Positions 42,788-51,861 of a stretch of 64,000 nt of DNA are shown here, piece after piece. The position numbers and the translations under genes are program-made. Numbering within the stretch: the stretch's first letter is position 1; each line of letters opens with the position of its first letter. This DNA is from Candidatus Aalborgicola danicus (GTDB lineage: Bacteria; Pseudomonadota; Gammaproteobacteria; Burkholderiales; Burkholderiaceae_C). The notes below the pieces were generated by a model that made no database searches, was not told the DNA's origin, and worked only from the letters and a program-made list of their open reading frames with translations. The stretch spans positions 62,001-126,000 of the forward strand of contig JADJBC010000045.1 in assembly GCA_016703945.1 (NCBI GenBank). The letters run 5' to 3'.

Positions 42788-43911
42788 ATGCCAATATCCT
42801 TGAACACAATGGCAAACACCGCATCCACCACAATCACCACCGTGATGCTGGTGACCACCGACGCTGTGGTGCCCTCGCCCAGGCTCTGGGTATTGGGTTT
42901 GACACGCAAACCGTAGTGGCAACCGATCAGCGCAATCAACAGGCCAAACACCACCGACTTGGCCACTGCCAGCCACAGGTTGGACACCAGCACCGCCCGC
43001 GCCAGCGCATTGACAAAATAGGCCGGGGTCAGGCCCAGGACCAGGTCAGCGGCCAGCATGCCACCCAACAGGGCGGCCAACGTGGTCCACACCGCCAGCA
43101 GGGGCATGGCCACGGCCATGGCCACGGCGCGTGGCAACACCAGCCGGTAACCCTGGGGGATGCCCATGACCTTCATGGCGTCCAACTCCTCGGTCACCCG
43201 CATCACGCCAATCTGCGCCGTGATGGCCGAGCCGGAGCGCCCCGCAATCAGAATGGCTGCCAGCATGGGGCCGAGTTCGCGAATCAGCGAAATGCCCAGC
43301 ACGTTGACGATAAAAGCGTCCGCACCAAACTGGCGCAATTGCTGCGACATCAGATACGCCAACACCACACCAATCAAAAACCCCACCAGGGCCGTGATCG
43401 GCAGGGCGGCGGCACCAATGCGGTACAGGTTGCCCGAAATATCACGCCAGGGCGCGCTGCGCGGCGAGCGTACCAAACGCCCACAGTCCAGCACCAATTG
43501 CCCCAGCAGGCGCAGGGCGTCAACCACATGTTCTTCCACCGTGACCACCCAGGACCCCATGCGCAGGAACAGGTCCCATGCGGTGTGCTGTTTGCGCGGC
43601 GGCAATTGCGAGCTGAACTGGGCCACCCGCTGCAGCATGGCCCGCTGCGCCGGCAAGGCCAACACCTGGTCGGGCCACTGGCGGTACCAGGTGTTCCACA
43701 ACAACTGCGCGCCGGTGTGGTCCATACGATCCAATTGCGCCAGTTCCCAGGTGCAGGCCCGCCAGTCCTGCGGCAACGCGGCCAATTCGCTCTGCAAATC
43801 CTGCCAATGTGACTGTTCGGCCAGCGACTCTGCCGTCCAGCGGCCCAACAAACGCACCTGTACCCCATCTGCCAGCGGCTCGGTGGTAATGCGTGGGCGG
43901 GAGTCGTCCAT
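42784..43911 (-). CDS. STAS-MlaE fusion permease of MCE transporter
   Basis: 375 residues starting MDDSRPRITTEPLADG. The first 100 residues are a STAS-like domain (VRLLGRWTAESL, LDRMDHTGAQLLWNTW), the role filled by separate MlaB in enterobacteria. Residues 125-375 are the MlaE permease with five to six helices and the conserved SLIRELGPMLAAILIAGRSG and MRVTEELDAMKVMGI coupling segment. The fusion is known in other bacteria. First gene of the four-gene operon, divergent by 89 bp from the FAD-linked oxidase. An upstream in-frame Met (MRAPPPTERT) is possible. Confidence 0.93.
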   Translation of the reverse strand: MDDSRPRITTEPLADGVQVRLLGRWTAESLAEQSHWQDLQSELAALPQDWRACTWELAQLDRMDHTGAQLLWNTWYRQWPDQVLALPAQRAMLQRVAQFSSQLPPRKQHTAWDLFLRMGSWVVTVEEHVVDALRLLGQLVLDCGRLVRSPRSAPWRDISGNLYRIGAAALPITALVGFLIGVVLAYLMSQQLRQFGADAFIVNVLGISLIRELGPMLAAILIAGRSGSAITAQIGVMRVTEELDAMKVMGIPQGYRLVLPRAVAMAVAMPLLAVWTTLAALLGGMLAADLVLGLTPAYFVNALARAVLVSNLWLAVAKSVVFGLLIALIGCHYGLRVKPNTQSLGEGTTASVVTSITVVIVVDAVFAIVFKDIGI

Positions 43912-44000
43912 GGCTTTGGAAGTGGTGGTGCGTTCTGTTGGCGGCGGTGCCCGCATGGTACAGGCACAATGACCGTTGGCCCGAAAACCAGGAGCACTAC

Positions 44001-45746
44001 ATGCCCAGCCAAACCACCCTCTCTCGACGTGCCCCCCGCCGCTTCTGGGGCTGGGGCCAGGCCGACGCCACGCTGGATGCACGGGAACAGGCCACGGTGA
44101 AGACCCTGACCGAGCAACTGGAGGTGCCCTGGTCCGAACGGCCGGTGCCCCAGGTGCACGAGTTCACTTTACCGCCGCCACGCATGGCCGCCCCCACGGC
44201 CCTGGCCGCGCAGTTTTCTGCCGCGCCGCTAGACCGCCTGAACCACAGCGCCGGCAAGAGTTATGCCGACCTGGCCCGCATGTGGCTGCGCACGCCGCCA
44301 GCACCTCCGGACTGGGTGGCCTATGCCGACGACGAACAGGCGGTGGTGGACATCCTGGACTGGGCACAAGCCCACAACGTCGCGGTCATTCCCTATGGCG
44401 GGGGCAGCAGTGTGTGTGGCGGCGTTGAGGCGGCCGTAGGTGAAAGTTATGCAGCCGTGGTGTCACTGGACCTGGAACGGCTGAACCATGTGCTGGAGGT
44501 CGACCCCGTCAGCCGGGCGGCCCGCATTCAGGGTGGCACCTTGGGCCCCGAATTGCAGGCACAGCTCAAACCACACGGGCTGACCCTGCGCCACTTTCCG
44601 CAGAGTTTTGAGTTCTCATCGCTGGGCGGCTGGATTGTGACCCGCGCCGGCGGCCACTACGCCACGCAGCACACCCACATCGATGATTTTGTGGAAAACA
44701 CACGTTTGGTGACGCCAGCCGGCGTGCTGCAGACCCGGCGTCTGCCGGCGTCCGGCGCTGGCCCGGCACCGGACCGGCTGGTGTTGGGCTCCGAAGGCAC
44801 GCTGGGGGTGCTCACCGAGGCCTGGGTGCGCCTGCAGCAGCCCCCGCGTTTTCGGGCGTCGGCCTCGATTCGGTTTAGCGACTATTTCGCCGGTGCGGAT
44901 TGCGTGCGCGCATTGGCCCAGTCCGGCTTGAACCCAAGCAACTGCCGCCTGCTGGACCCACTGGAAACCGTGTTCTCGGGTGTCGGAGACGGCCGCCACG
45001 CGATTCTGGTGCTGGGTTTTGAGTCGGCCGACCACCCGCTGGACGCCTGGCTGGGCCGTGCCCTGGAGCTGGTGCGGGACCACGGTGGCAGTTACGACGC
45101 CGGTGCTGTAGCCCGCTCACTGGCGGCCCAAGGCGGCGACGAGCACCGCAGTGGTGCCGCCGGTGCCTGGCGCGATGCTTTTCTGCGCATGCCCTACTGG
45201 CGCGACCCGGCAGTGGGTCTGGGGCTGGTTATGGACACCTTCGAGACCGCCACCACCTGGGACCGCTTTGCATCGTTCTATGCCAGTATCAAGGCCGACG
45301 TGGGCGCGGCGATGGAGCGCGCCACCGGACAGGAGGCCCTGATCTCCTGCCGCCTGACCCATGTCTACCCGGATGGCCCGGCACCGTATTTCACGCTGAT
45401 TGCGCGCGGTGACGCCCAAGGCAGTGTGGCCAGTGCACTGGCCGCCTGGCGCGACATCAAACAGGCGGCCACGGCAGCCGTCATCCACCACGGTGGCACC
45501 GTCACCCACCACCATGCGGTGGGGCGCGACCACCGCAGCGGTTATGAGCAGGAAGTCCCCCCGCTGTTGCGCCAGATGCTGGCCGCAGCCAAACAGGTGG
45601 CCGACCCCACCGGCATCATGAACCCCGGCGTGCTGATCGACCCTGTGGGGCGCAGCGTGGGGATTCGAGGGGGCCATGGGTGCGCCGGCCCCCGAACCGA
45701 ATCCTTAGGGCAAAATAGTGCTCTCGCCCACGTAAACATTGCGTAA
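44001..45746 (+). CDS. FAD-linked oxidase, alkyldihydroxyacetonephosphate synthase-like
   Basis: 581 residues with AGGAGC 6 bp before the ATG. FAD-binding PCMH domain at about 100-285 (VIPYGGGSSVCGGVE, LRHFPQSFEFSSLGGWIVTR, RAGGHYATQHTHIDDFVENT, LVLGSEGTLGVLTEAW) and the C-terminal oxidase domain with the HHHAVGRDH segment typical of AGPS-type enzymes, which swap an acyl for an alkyl group in ether-lipid synthesis. Bacterial relatives have varied, mostly untested substrates. The usual C-terminus (NPGVLIDP) is followed by about 30 extra residues; the last of these, AHVNIA, and the stop TAA are encoded by the oriented repeat at 45721. Confidence 0.85.
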   Translation: MPSQTTLSRRAPRRFWGWGQADATLDAREQATVKTLTEQLEVPWSERPVPQVHEFTLPPPRMAAPTALAAQFSAAPLDRLNHSAGKSYADLARMWLRTPPAPPDWVAYADDEQAVVDILDWAQAHNVAVIPYGGGSSVCGGVEAAVGESYAAVVSLDLERLNHVLEVDPVSRAARIQGGTLGPELQAQLKPHGLTLRHFPQSFEFSSLGGWIVTRAGGHYATQHTHIDDFVENTRLVTPAGVLQTRRLPASGAGPAPDRLVLGSEGTLGVLTEAWVRLQQPPRFRASASIRFSDYFAGADCVRALAQSGLNPSNCRLLDPLETVFSGVGDGRHAILVLGFESADHPLDAWLGRALELVRDHGGSYDAGAVARSLAAQGGDEHRSGAAGAWRDAFLRMPYWRDPAVGLGLVMDTFETATTWDRFASFYASIKADVGAAMERATGQEALISCRLTHVYPDGPAPYFTLIARGDAQGSVASALAAWRDIKQAATAAVIHHGGTVTHHHAVGRDHRSGYEQEVPPLLRQMLAAAKQVADPTGIMNPGVLIDPVGRSVGIRGGHGCAGPRTESLGQNSALAHVNIA

Positions 45747-45769
45747 GTAGCTATGTTATTCATAGCATC
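45721..45769 (+). repeat. Oriented short repeat, copy 5
   Basis: CTCGCCCACGTAAACATTGC, then GTAAGTAGCTATG and TTATTCATAGCATC. It supplies the stop codon of the preceding oxidase and ends about 12 bp before the start of the enoyl-CoA hydratase gene. Confidence 0.75.
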
Positions 45770-45781
45770 TCTGGAGAAACC

Positions 45782-46576
45782 ATGCCAACCCCCACCAACG
45801 CTTTCATATCCACCCCCGAACTCTCGGCCGAACAACGCGGCCCCGTTCTGTGGCTGACCATCACCCGCGAGGAACGGCGCAACGCCATGAGCCACGGCGT
45901 GCTGGCTGCCATGGCGCAGGCGATATCGGCGGCGCAGGCCCAGCGCAGCGTGCGCGCCATCGTCATCACCGGGGCCGGCACCAAGGCCTTTTGCGCCGGC
46001 GCCGATTTGCAATCCGCGAAGGCCTTCACCACCGACTACTCCGAGCCCCACGGCCACCTGGCGCAACTGCTGCGCGTGGCCAAAGCCAGCACCGTGCCGC
46101 TGATCGCGCGTGTCAACGGTGCCTGCATGGCCGGAGGCATGGGCCTGATGAGCATGTGCGACATGGCAGTGGCCGCCAGCCACGCGGTGTTCGGCCTGCC
46201 CGAGGTCAAGGTGGGCGTGTTCCCGGCCCAGGTCCTGAGCGTGCTGCAGCATCTGATTCCGCGGCGCAAGCTGGCCGAGATGTGCCTGACCGGTGAGCCC
46301 ATCACGTCTACCCAGGCGCTGGAATACAACCTGGTGAATTACGTGGACGAGGATGTGGACGCCAAACTGCAGTGGCTGCTGGACCGCCTGTTGGACAAGT
46401 CCCCCGCCGCCATCCGCCGTGGCCTCTACACCATGAAAAAGGTCGAGGCCATGGCGTTTGAAGAAAGCATGTCGTTTACCGAAAGCCAGATCGCGCTGTT
46501 CACGCTGACCGAGGACGCCCGGGAAGGGCAAAAGGCGTTTCAGGAGAAACGCAAGCCGATGTGGGCGGGGCAGTAA
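45782..46576 (+). CDS. Enoyl-CoA hydratase/isomerase family protein
   Basis: 264 residues, normal for the crotonase fold. Oxyanion-hole segments are visible: FCAGADLQSAKAF (first) and NGACMAGGMGLMSMCDMAVA (second). The usual second catalytic Glu position reads LPEVKVGVFP, which keeps a Glu. It should hydrate or isomerise a trans-2-enoyl-CoA, in fatty acid or amino acid degradation; the exact substrate is open. TGGAGA provides the ribosome site. It follows the FAD oxidase on the same strand, separated only by the repeat copy. Confidence 0.9.
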   Translation: MPTPTNAFISTPELSAEQRGPVLWLTITREERRNAMSHGVLAAMAQAISAAQAQRSVRAIVITGAGTKAFCAGADLQSAKAFTTDYSEPHGHLAQLLRVAKASTVPLIARVNGACMAGGMGLMSMCDMAVAASHAVFGLPEVKVGVFPAQVLSVLQHLIPRRKLAEMCLTGEPITSTQALEYNLVNYVDEDVDAKLQWLLDRLLDKSPAAIRRGLYTMKKVEAMAFEESMSFTESQIALFTLTEDAREGQKAFQEKRKPMWAGQ

Positions 46577-46610
46577 GGCCCTGTTTGACCCTCGCTTTCG
46601 CCACTGGGTT

Positions 46611-47873
46611 TCAGCGCGATGCGCTGGGCGCCCACCACATCGACAGCGGCACCGCCCACAAATTTTCGCCAAACGGAACCACTTCACGCCCGGTATACAG
46701 CACGATGCCGCGCTGAAAAATGGCGCTTTCGGTGGCCTGCAAGTGCCGCAAGCCCTTGAAGTCTTTACCGTCCACGGTGGCGCTGGCTTTCACCTCGATG
46801 CCGGTGATCTGGCCCAGGCGATTCTCCAGAATGAAATCCACTTCAATGTTGGTCTGTGTGCGGTAGTGCCAGAGCGACAAACGCAGCCCGGAGAACGCCA
46901 CGTGTTTGAGCAGTTCGGTCAGCACAAAGGTTTCCACCAGGCCACCGGGCAAGCCCGGTTTGGCGGCCAGCCCCTGCGGGGTGTCGCCCATAAAGTGACT
47001 GAGCAAACCACTGTCAGGCAAAAACACCTTCGGCGCTTTAACCCCCCGTTTGCCCGCGTTCCGCTCCCAGGATGGCAGGCGCACCACCAAACACAACATT
47101 TCCAGCAGCGCGAAGTAACGCTTGAGCGTGGTTTGGGCCAGCCGGGCAGTGCGCGACAACTCTGCCAGATTGAGCAAGGTGCCGCTGCGTGTGGCCAACA
47201 GTTGCAGCAAGTTCGGGATTTCAGTGAGTTGCTCGACGTTGGCCAGGTCACGTACGTCGCGCTGCAATATGGCTTGCACATAACTTTGAAACCAGGCCTC
47301 GCGCCGGGCCGGGGTGCTGCGTGCTGCCGCCTCCGGAAACCCGCCACGGTGCAGCCGCTCAATCAGGTCATTTTTCTCGCACGCGGGCACACGCAAGGCA
47401 TTCCAATCACCTAAGAATAGCGCGTCTGCGCGGTTGGTGTCGGGGCTGTCTGCCAACTCGGCGGTTGACAAAGGCCACAACGACAACACCTCCATGCGCC
47501 CAGCCAGTGAGTCTGCAATGCCGGGCAGCAGCAGCACGTTGGCCGAGCCGGTCAGCAGAAAACGCCCAGGTTCGCGCTGCCGGTCTACGGCTGCCTTGAT
47601 GGGTAGAAACAGTTCGGGTGCGCGTTGTACTTCGTCCAGCGTCACCGGCCCCTGCAGTGCATTGATGAAGCCAGCAGGATCCCCCTTCGCCGCACTAAGC
47701 ACGGCGGTATCGTCCAGGGTAAGGTAGCGCCGCTGTGGCCCGCTCGGGGCAGGTGACGCATGGACGGCTTGTACCAGCGTGCTTTTACCGCTTTGGCGAG
47801 CACCATTGACCAGCACAACAGGGGTGTCTGAGAGTGCTTCGGTCAGCAGTGGGTTGATGTGTCGGGGATGCAT
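46611..47873 (-). CDS. AAA ATPase with DUF4143 domain
   Basis: 420 residues. Walker A GARQSGKSTLV near residue 24, Walker B-like LDEVQRAPELF, sensor LLTGSANVLLLPG, then a DUF4143 C-terminal domain (about 200-400) with the nuclease-like WHYRTQTNIEVDFILEN and GIEVKASATV. This is a widespread, often horizontally mobile family of unknown function; the C-terminal E...D...ExK arrangement resembles restriction-endonuclease folds. Upstream of its start is an inverted repeat at 47885-47927. Nothing adjacent suggests a partner. Confidence 0.88.
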   Translation of the reverse strand: MHPRHINPLLTEALSDTPVVLVNGARQSGKSTLVQAVHASPAPSGPQRRYLTLDDTAVLSAAKGDPAGFINALQGPVTLDEVQRAPELFLPIKAAVDRQREPGRFLLTGSANVLLLPGIADSLAGRMEVLSLWPLSTAELADSPDTNRADALFLGDWNALRVPACEKNDLIERLHRGGFPEAAARSTPARREAWFQSYVQAILQRDVRDLANVEQLTEIPNLLQLLATRSGTLLNLAELSRTARLAQTTLKRYFALLEMLCLVVRLPSWERNAGKRGVKAPKVFLPDSGLLSHFMGDTPQGLAAKPGLPGGLVETFVLTELLKHVAFSGLRLSLWHYRTQTNIEVDFILENRLGQITGIEVKASATVDGKDFKGLRHLQATESAIFQRGIVLYTGREVVPFGENLWAVPLSMWWAPSASR

Positions 47874-47884
47874 TTCGGTATTTT

Positions 47885-47927
47885 AGTGGTTGAAAATCAA
47901 CCATGCAATGGACGATTTTCGACCACT
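47885..47927. promoter_or_regulatory. Inverted repeat upstream of the DUF4143 ATPase gene
   Basis: Arms AGTGGTTGAAAATC and GATTTTCGACCACT match at 13 of 14 positions with a 15-base spacer. The site starts 12 bp upstream of the ATPase start codon, where a bound protein could block transcription or a stem in the mRNA leader could mask initiation. The 14-bp arms are long for chance. Confidence 0.5.
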
Positions 47928-47983
47928 TCCCCGACATCTCTGGCCTTGAACGGCCCCGTGGGCGTCGGCACGGTAGGCCGGTT

Positions 47984-49237
47984 CTATACCAACAACACGG
48001 CCCCCACCGTGCCCGTGACCAGCAGCAAGCCCGCAATGGGCAAGGTGATGCGGCGCAACTCGGCGGAACCCAAGCCGATGGCCATGCCGGATTTGGTCAG
48101 GGTGTTGGCCATCACAGCGATGACAATGGCGCGCGCCGCCACCTGCAGGTTGGAGCCATCCGCATGGGTGAGGTTCACCATGGCCAGGGTGATGGCGTCG
48201 ACATCGGTCAGACCGGCAATGGCGGCTGCCAGATACAGACCCGCATCCCCCAGATAGACCTGCGCCGCCCTGGAAACCACCAGGATGACGCCGAACAGCA
48301 AGCCAAACTTGATGGCCGCATCCAGCTCAAACGGGTTGCTGCCGGGCTGGACCTCGCCGCGTTGGCGGCGCTTGTTGCGCTGCCACAGCCAGAAACACGC
48401 GCCCAGGCTGGCCACGCACAAGAGCCCGATGGGCGGCGCGATCTGGCGACCGAGTTCCCAACTGAGCAGCGCGGTCATGATGGCAACCCGGAAAAACATC
48501 ACCGTCCATGCCAGCACAATGCCCAAGGCCAGCGGCGAGGCGTCCTCACCCGTTTGCCGGCTGCGTTGCGAAAACCCGAGGGTCACCGCGGTACTGGAGG
48601 CCAGCCCGCCGAGCAGGCCTGCCAGGCCCACACCGTGTTCGGCCCCCACGATTTTGATCAGCAGGTAGCTGCCGAAATTCAGCGCCGAGATCAGCACCAC
48701 CATCAGCCAGATCTTGTAGGGGTTGACCACATCCAGCGGTGGCGGGCCGTAGTTGACGTCGGGCACCAGCGGCAGGATGATTAGCGTAACGATGCTGAAT
48801 TTGAGCGTGGCCTCCACATCCGTGCTGTTGATGCGGCTGGCCAGCTGGTGCAACCAGTCTTTCAGCGCCAGCAACAGAGCCATGGCGACCGCAATCCAGC
48901 TCGCCAGCTGCAATTGGCCGTAGGTGCACAGCAGGCCCAGCAAAAACGCCAGCAGCGCCGAGACCTCGGTGGTTATGCCGGTGTCGCCGCGCTGGGCCGT
49001 TACCACATACATGCCAACGATCAGCGCCGCAACGGCAACGAAAACCGCCAGCGCCAGCCAGGTCAACTCCAGGTTTTGCCCCAGGTAACCCGCCATGGCA
49101 CCACTGAGCGCGATCAGCGCAAACGTGCGAACCCCGGCACCGCCGTCACCGCCCTTGGTGCGTTCGCGTTCCAGCCCCAGCAGAATGCCCAGCCCAATGG
49201 CCACCGCGAAACGAAGTGCCAGATGGGTGTCGTTCAT
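47984..49237 (-). CDS. MgtC/SapB-like membrane protein with DUF4010
   Basis: 417 residues starting MNDTHLALRFAVAIGLGILL. The N-terminal 140 residues carry MgtC/SapB signatures (LGLERERTKGGDGGAGVRTF), followed by a DUF4010 domain (about 170-400), in total 11 to 13 hydrophobic helices including GLAGLLGGLASSTAVTLGF and AGLTDVDAITLAM. Function is not established for this two-domain family; MgtC itself affects ATP synthase and low-magnesium survival, which should not be transferred here. It is transcribed away from the DUF4143 ATPase's 5' side with about 110 bp between. Confidence 0.88.
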   Translation of the reverse strand: MNDTHLALRFAVAIGLGILLGLERERTKGGDGGAGVRTFALIALSGAMAGYLGQNLELTWLALAVFVAVAALIVGMYVVTAQRGDTGITTEVSALLAFLLGLLCTYGQLQLASWIAVAMALLLALKDWLHQLASRINSTDVEATLKFSIVTLIILPLVPDVNYGPPPLDVVNPYKIWLMVVLISALNFGSYLLIKIVGAEHGVGLAGLLGGLASSTAVTLGFSQRSRQTGEDASPLALGIVLAWTVMFFRVAIMTALLSWELGRQIAPPIGLLCVASLGACFWLWQRNKRRQRGEVQPGSNPFELDAAIKFGLLFGVILVVSRAAQVYLGDAGLYLAAAIAGLTDVDAITLAMVNLTHADGSNLQVAARAIVIAVMANTLTKSGMAIGLGSAELRRITLPIAGLLLVTGTVGAVLLV

Positions 49238-49268
49238 GCGGGTTTTCTTTTGGCGAATGTTGGCTGAA

Positions 49269-50174
49269 TCAAGGGGCGATTTGCAGTTGCCCCGGATCCA
49301 GCAGCAAAAAGCGGGCGCAGCGCCCGGTCTCACGGCTGCCGTCATCACTGACGATGACAATGCGTTGCTGGCCATCGATCACGGCCGGAGTCACCCCTTC
49401 GGCGTGTTCAAAGCCTGGCAAACCCGGCACCGTGACACGGCGCGGCGCAGCGCCCACCAGGCCGCTCCAGAACCAGAGTCCGAAATGAACGTCCGCACTG
49501 GCAGCCGGGCCACTGATGAGCAAGTAGCCCTGCAGACCGGGAATAAATGCCATGCCCCGTATGCCGTCACCGCCCAGATCCAGCGTCTGCAAGGTAGCCG
49601 CGATCCGGGGCGGCTCGCCGGATTCGAACATGGCTGCGGGATTCTCCACACTGGCGATGATGGCGTGTTGCCCCTGCAAGGGGCTGCGAAAACCAATCAA
49701 CAACTGTTGCTGATCCTGACTGATCTCCAGCGCTTCGATGTTGAGCCCGCCATCGTCCTTGACATCGCGGATCTGGGCCGCGGCGGCGAGCACGGGGTGC
49801 GCATCAGCCAAGGCGCGCTTGAGTCCGGGGATCACCATGGGAGCGACCAGGCGCTGGCCGTCGACTTGAAACCGAACCAGTTTGTCGCGGGACTTTTTCT
49901 CGTCGCCGTCGCCGTCACGCGAATGCGACGTCAGGGCATAGACATAACCGGACGGGTCGAGCGCCAGCGCCTCCAGATCGTCAAGTTTGAGGGAAGCCTC
50001 ACCGGTTTTGGACGATCCTGTGCTGACCGGTGTGCTGCTGACCTGCCCATCCAGGCCGATGCTGACCAGGCTGAAGGGGAACTGCTTTTCGTCTTCCACC
50101 ACCAGGAAACGTCCATCGGGCAGCTGCTGAATGGCGGATGGCTCATAAACGCCCGAAAGGTCGAGGAATTTCAT
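49269..50174 (-). CDS. DUF3616 domain protein
   Basis: 301 residues, no signal peptide. The sequence shows repeated beta-propeller-like blades: LPDGRFLVVEDEKQFPFSLV, LDDLEALALDPSGYVYALTS, GGLNIEALEISQDQQQLLIG, LDLGGDGIRGMAFIPGLQGY. The pattern fits DUF3616, a family without known activity. Its neighbours are the MgtC-like gene downstream (31 bp) and the CYTH-CHAD gene upstream (48 bp), all on the minus strand, so they may form one transcript. Confidence 0.78.
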   Translation of the reverse strand: MKFLDLSGVYEPSAIQQLPDGRFLVVEDEKQFPFSLVSIGLDGQVSSTPVSTGSSKTGEASLKLDDLEALALDPSGYVYALTSHSRDGDGDEKKSRDKLVRFQVDGQRLVAPMVIPGLKRALADAHPVLAAAAQIRDVKDDGGLNIEALEISQDQQQLLIGFRSPLQGQHAIIASVENPAAMFESGEPPRIAATLQTLDLGGDGIRGMAFIPGLQGYLLISGPAASADVHFGLWFWSGLVGAAPRRVTVPGLPGFEHAEGVTPAVIDGQQRIVIVSDDGSRETGRCARFLLLDPGQLQIAP

Positions 50175-50222
50175 TGCATTGTTCTCATCCGATTGCTGTG
50201 TGAGCCCATGCTAATCCAAAGC

Positions 50223-51698
50223 TCAACGGGCATGCATGCGTTCGCCGAAGGCTACGCCTCGGAGAAACTCCACAATGCCGGCGTCCACATTCAACTGTTG
50301 CACGATGTCCACCGCGTTGGAAATGTCACGTGCCGACCCGATGTTGCCTTGCAATCGGGTTGCCTCTTGCAGCCAACGCTTGGACTTGCGTTTGGACAAC
50401 AGGGGCCGCAACGCCTCAACACCATACCGCAGGCGTTTGGCTAGGATGCGAATGTGGTGCTGAACTTGTGGGTCATGGGCGTGCACCGGTTGGCCCTTGA
50501 GCTTGGCGTGCAGGCGTGTCAGGCGACGCAAGACCCAGTCGGCGACCTGGCCCGCTCGCGTGGCGGCGTGCCCACCCGTGCCCGCGGGCAGTTGAATCTC
50601 CAGCCACTGCGTAACCTCAACCAAGCTGCGGCCCACGTCAGGGCGTTCCAGAAGACCAAGGACGATGCTGCGCTGACGACCCACCGCGTCGGCAAGTGAC
50701 TTTTCCAGACCCTTCCAGCGGGCTTTGTACGACGCATCACCGCCTGTGTAAGCGTTGGCCAGCATCGGCAGGGTCTCGGCGGCGGCGACGTCCAGGTCCC
50801 GCAGACGGGCCATGGCATGCACCAAGGGCTGCAAGGGCGCCAGGGCGGGCGCAGCAACCATATCGGGGTGTTTACGGAACAGTTGCAAGGCGCTCTTGAA
50901 ACGTCTCCAGCCAATGCGCGCCTGGTGCAGGACCTCGGGGTCATCACATGCCCTCAAGTGGTTCAGGTTGGCGGTGAATTGCAGCCACATTTCACCCAAA
51001 GTGGTGTGCGCCACTTGCGTGAAGGACATCCCGTTTGCCAGCTGCACCGGACGCGAGCGCAGCGGCATGTGCAACTCCATGTGGGCCAACTGGTAACCGC
51101 GCTCGGACTTGCTCCAATGCAGAGGGATCAGGGACACCGACTTCGCAATCCGTTTGGCCACGTCGAACAGGGCCTGCGGTTGGCCCGCCAGCAGCTCCAG
51201 TTCGAGTTCACAAATCGGCGCGCTGGCACCGTTCGCCTCGATGGTGCCAATGTCCAATGCAACCTCGATACGGCTGCCATCGCGCTGTTTGACGTCCCAG
51301 GTGGTGCGCGCAAAAGACGTCACAAACTGCGGAACGAGCGCTGCAAACAGCGTGCCGTCCGGGTCAAGGTCTCGCCACGGCGTGGACTGCAACTGGGCAG
51401 GATCAAGGGTGCCCGTTGGCACAGCAAACTCCCACTCGCCACGTTGACTCATCGCTGAGTCGCCACCCAGGCCCATTTTCAGCGTTTGCACCCACTGAGG
51501 GTCCGCCGCAGTGCCCACTTGCCGCACCCGCAGAGCCACCTTGTTGGCGCGCAACTGGTGGTCAGGAGTATCGAAGTAGGTATTCTCTAGTAGGAAGTGC
51601 TGGGCCTTGCGGCGCGACAACACCGGCAGTGCGGCCAAGCGCGGTCCAAGTGCCATTGGGTCCGTCGCCAGAAGGGCAAACTTCAGTTCAATTTCCAT
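50223..51698 (-). CDS. CYTH-CHAD protein (inorganic triphosphatase-like)
   Basis: 491 residues with a strong AGGAGG just upstream of the ATG. The CYTH domain (1-200) opens with the ExExK signature as EIELKF and continues with YFDTPDHQL and basic tunnel residues, as in YgiF triphosphatase. The CHAD domain (about 220-490) is helical and rich in His, Arg and Lys (HQARIGWRRFKSALQLFRKH, RILAKRLRYGVEALRPLL), the type that binds polyphosphate. It probably acts on triphosphate or associates with polyphosphate granules. A 6-bp-arm inverted repeat at 51715-51730 lies just upstream. Confidence 0.92.
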   Translation of the reverse strand: MEIELKFALLATDPMALGPRLAALPVLSRRKAQHFLLENTYFDTPDHQLRANKVALRVRQVGTAADPQWVQTLKMGLGGDSAMSQRGEWEFAVPTGTLDPAQLQSTPWRDLDPDGTLFAALVPQFVTSFARTTWDVKQRDGSRIEVALDIGTIEANGASAPICELELELLAGQPQALFDVAKRIAKSVSLIPLHWSKSERGYQLAHMELHMPLRSRPVQLANGMSFTQVAHTTLGEMWLQFTANLNHLRACDDPEVLHQARIGWRRFKSALQLFRKHPDMVAAPALAPLQPLVHAMARLRDLDVAAAETLPMLANAYTGGDASYKARWKGLEKSLADAVGRQRSIVLGLLERPDVGRSLVEVTQWLEIQLPAGTGGHAATRAGQVADWVLRRLTRLHAKLKGQPVHAHDPQVQHHIRILAKRLRYGVEALRPLLSKRKSKRWLQEATRLQGNIGSARDISNAVDIVQQLNVDAGIVEFLRGVAFGERMHAR

Positions 51699-51714
51699 AC
51701 ACCTCCTCTGTACT

Positions 51715-51730
51715 ACGATATTCTTATCGT
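51715..51730. promoter_or_regulatory. Palindromic site upstream of the CYTH-CHAD gene
   Basis: ACGATA TTCT TATCGT, a perfect 6-bp inverted repeat with a 4-base centre, starting 17 bp before the start codon. Position fits an operator overlapping a promoter or leader. No known regulator motif is assigned. Confidence 0.35.
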
Positions 51731-51861
51731 TCTCGCCACCATCGCCATTCTCTGCTGTCTATGGATCTTGTTTTGAAATTCTTTGACCCATGCTTTTGCT
51801 TTGAAATGACAGCATATTCAGATGCGGTGACCAAACCATGACATGGCCGGTTCTGCCAGGC

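Noticed and set aside
46611..47873. Reading the DUF4143 ATPase as part of a defence island or toxin-antitoxin pair
   Set aside because: No second gene of such a system is adjacent; the neighbours are an enoyl-CoA hydratase and an MgtC-like protein.
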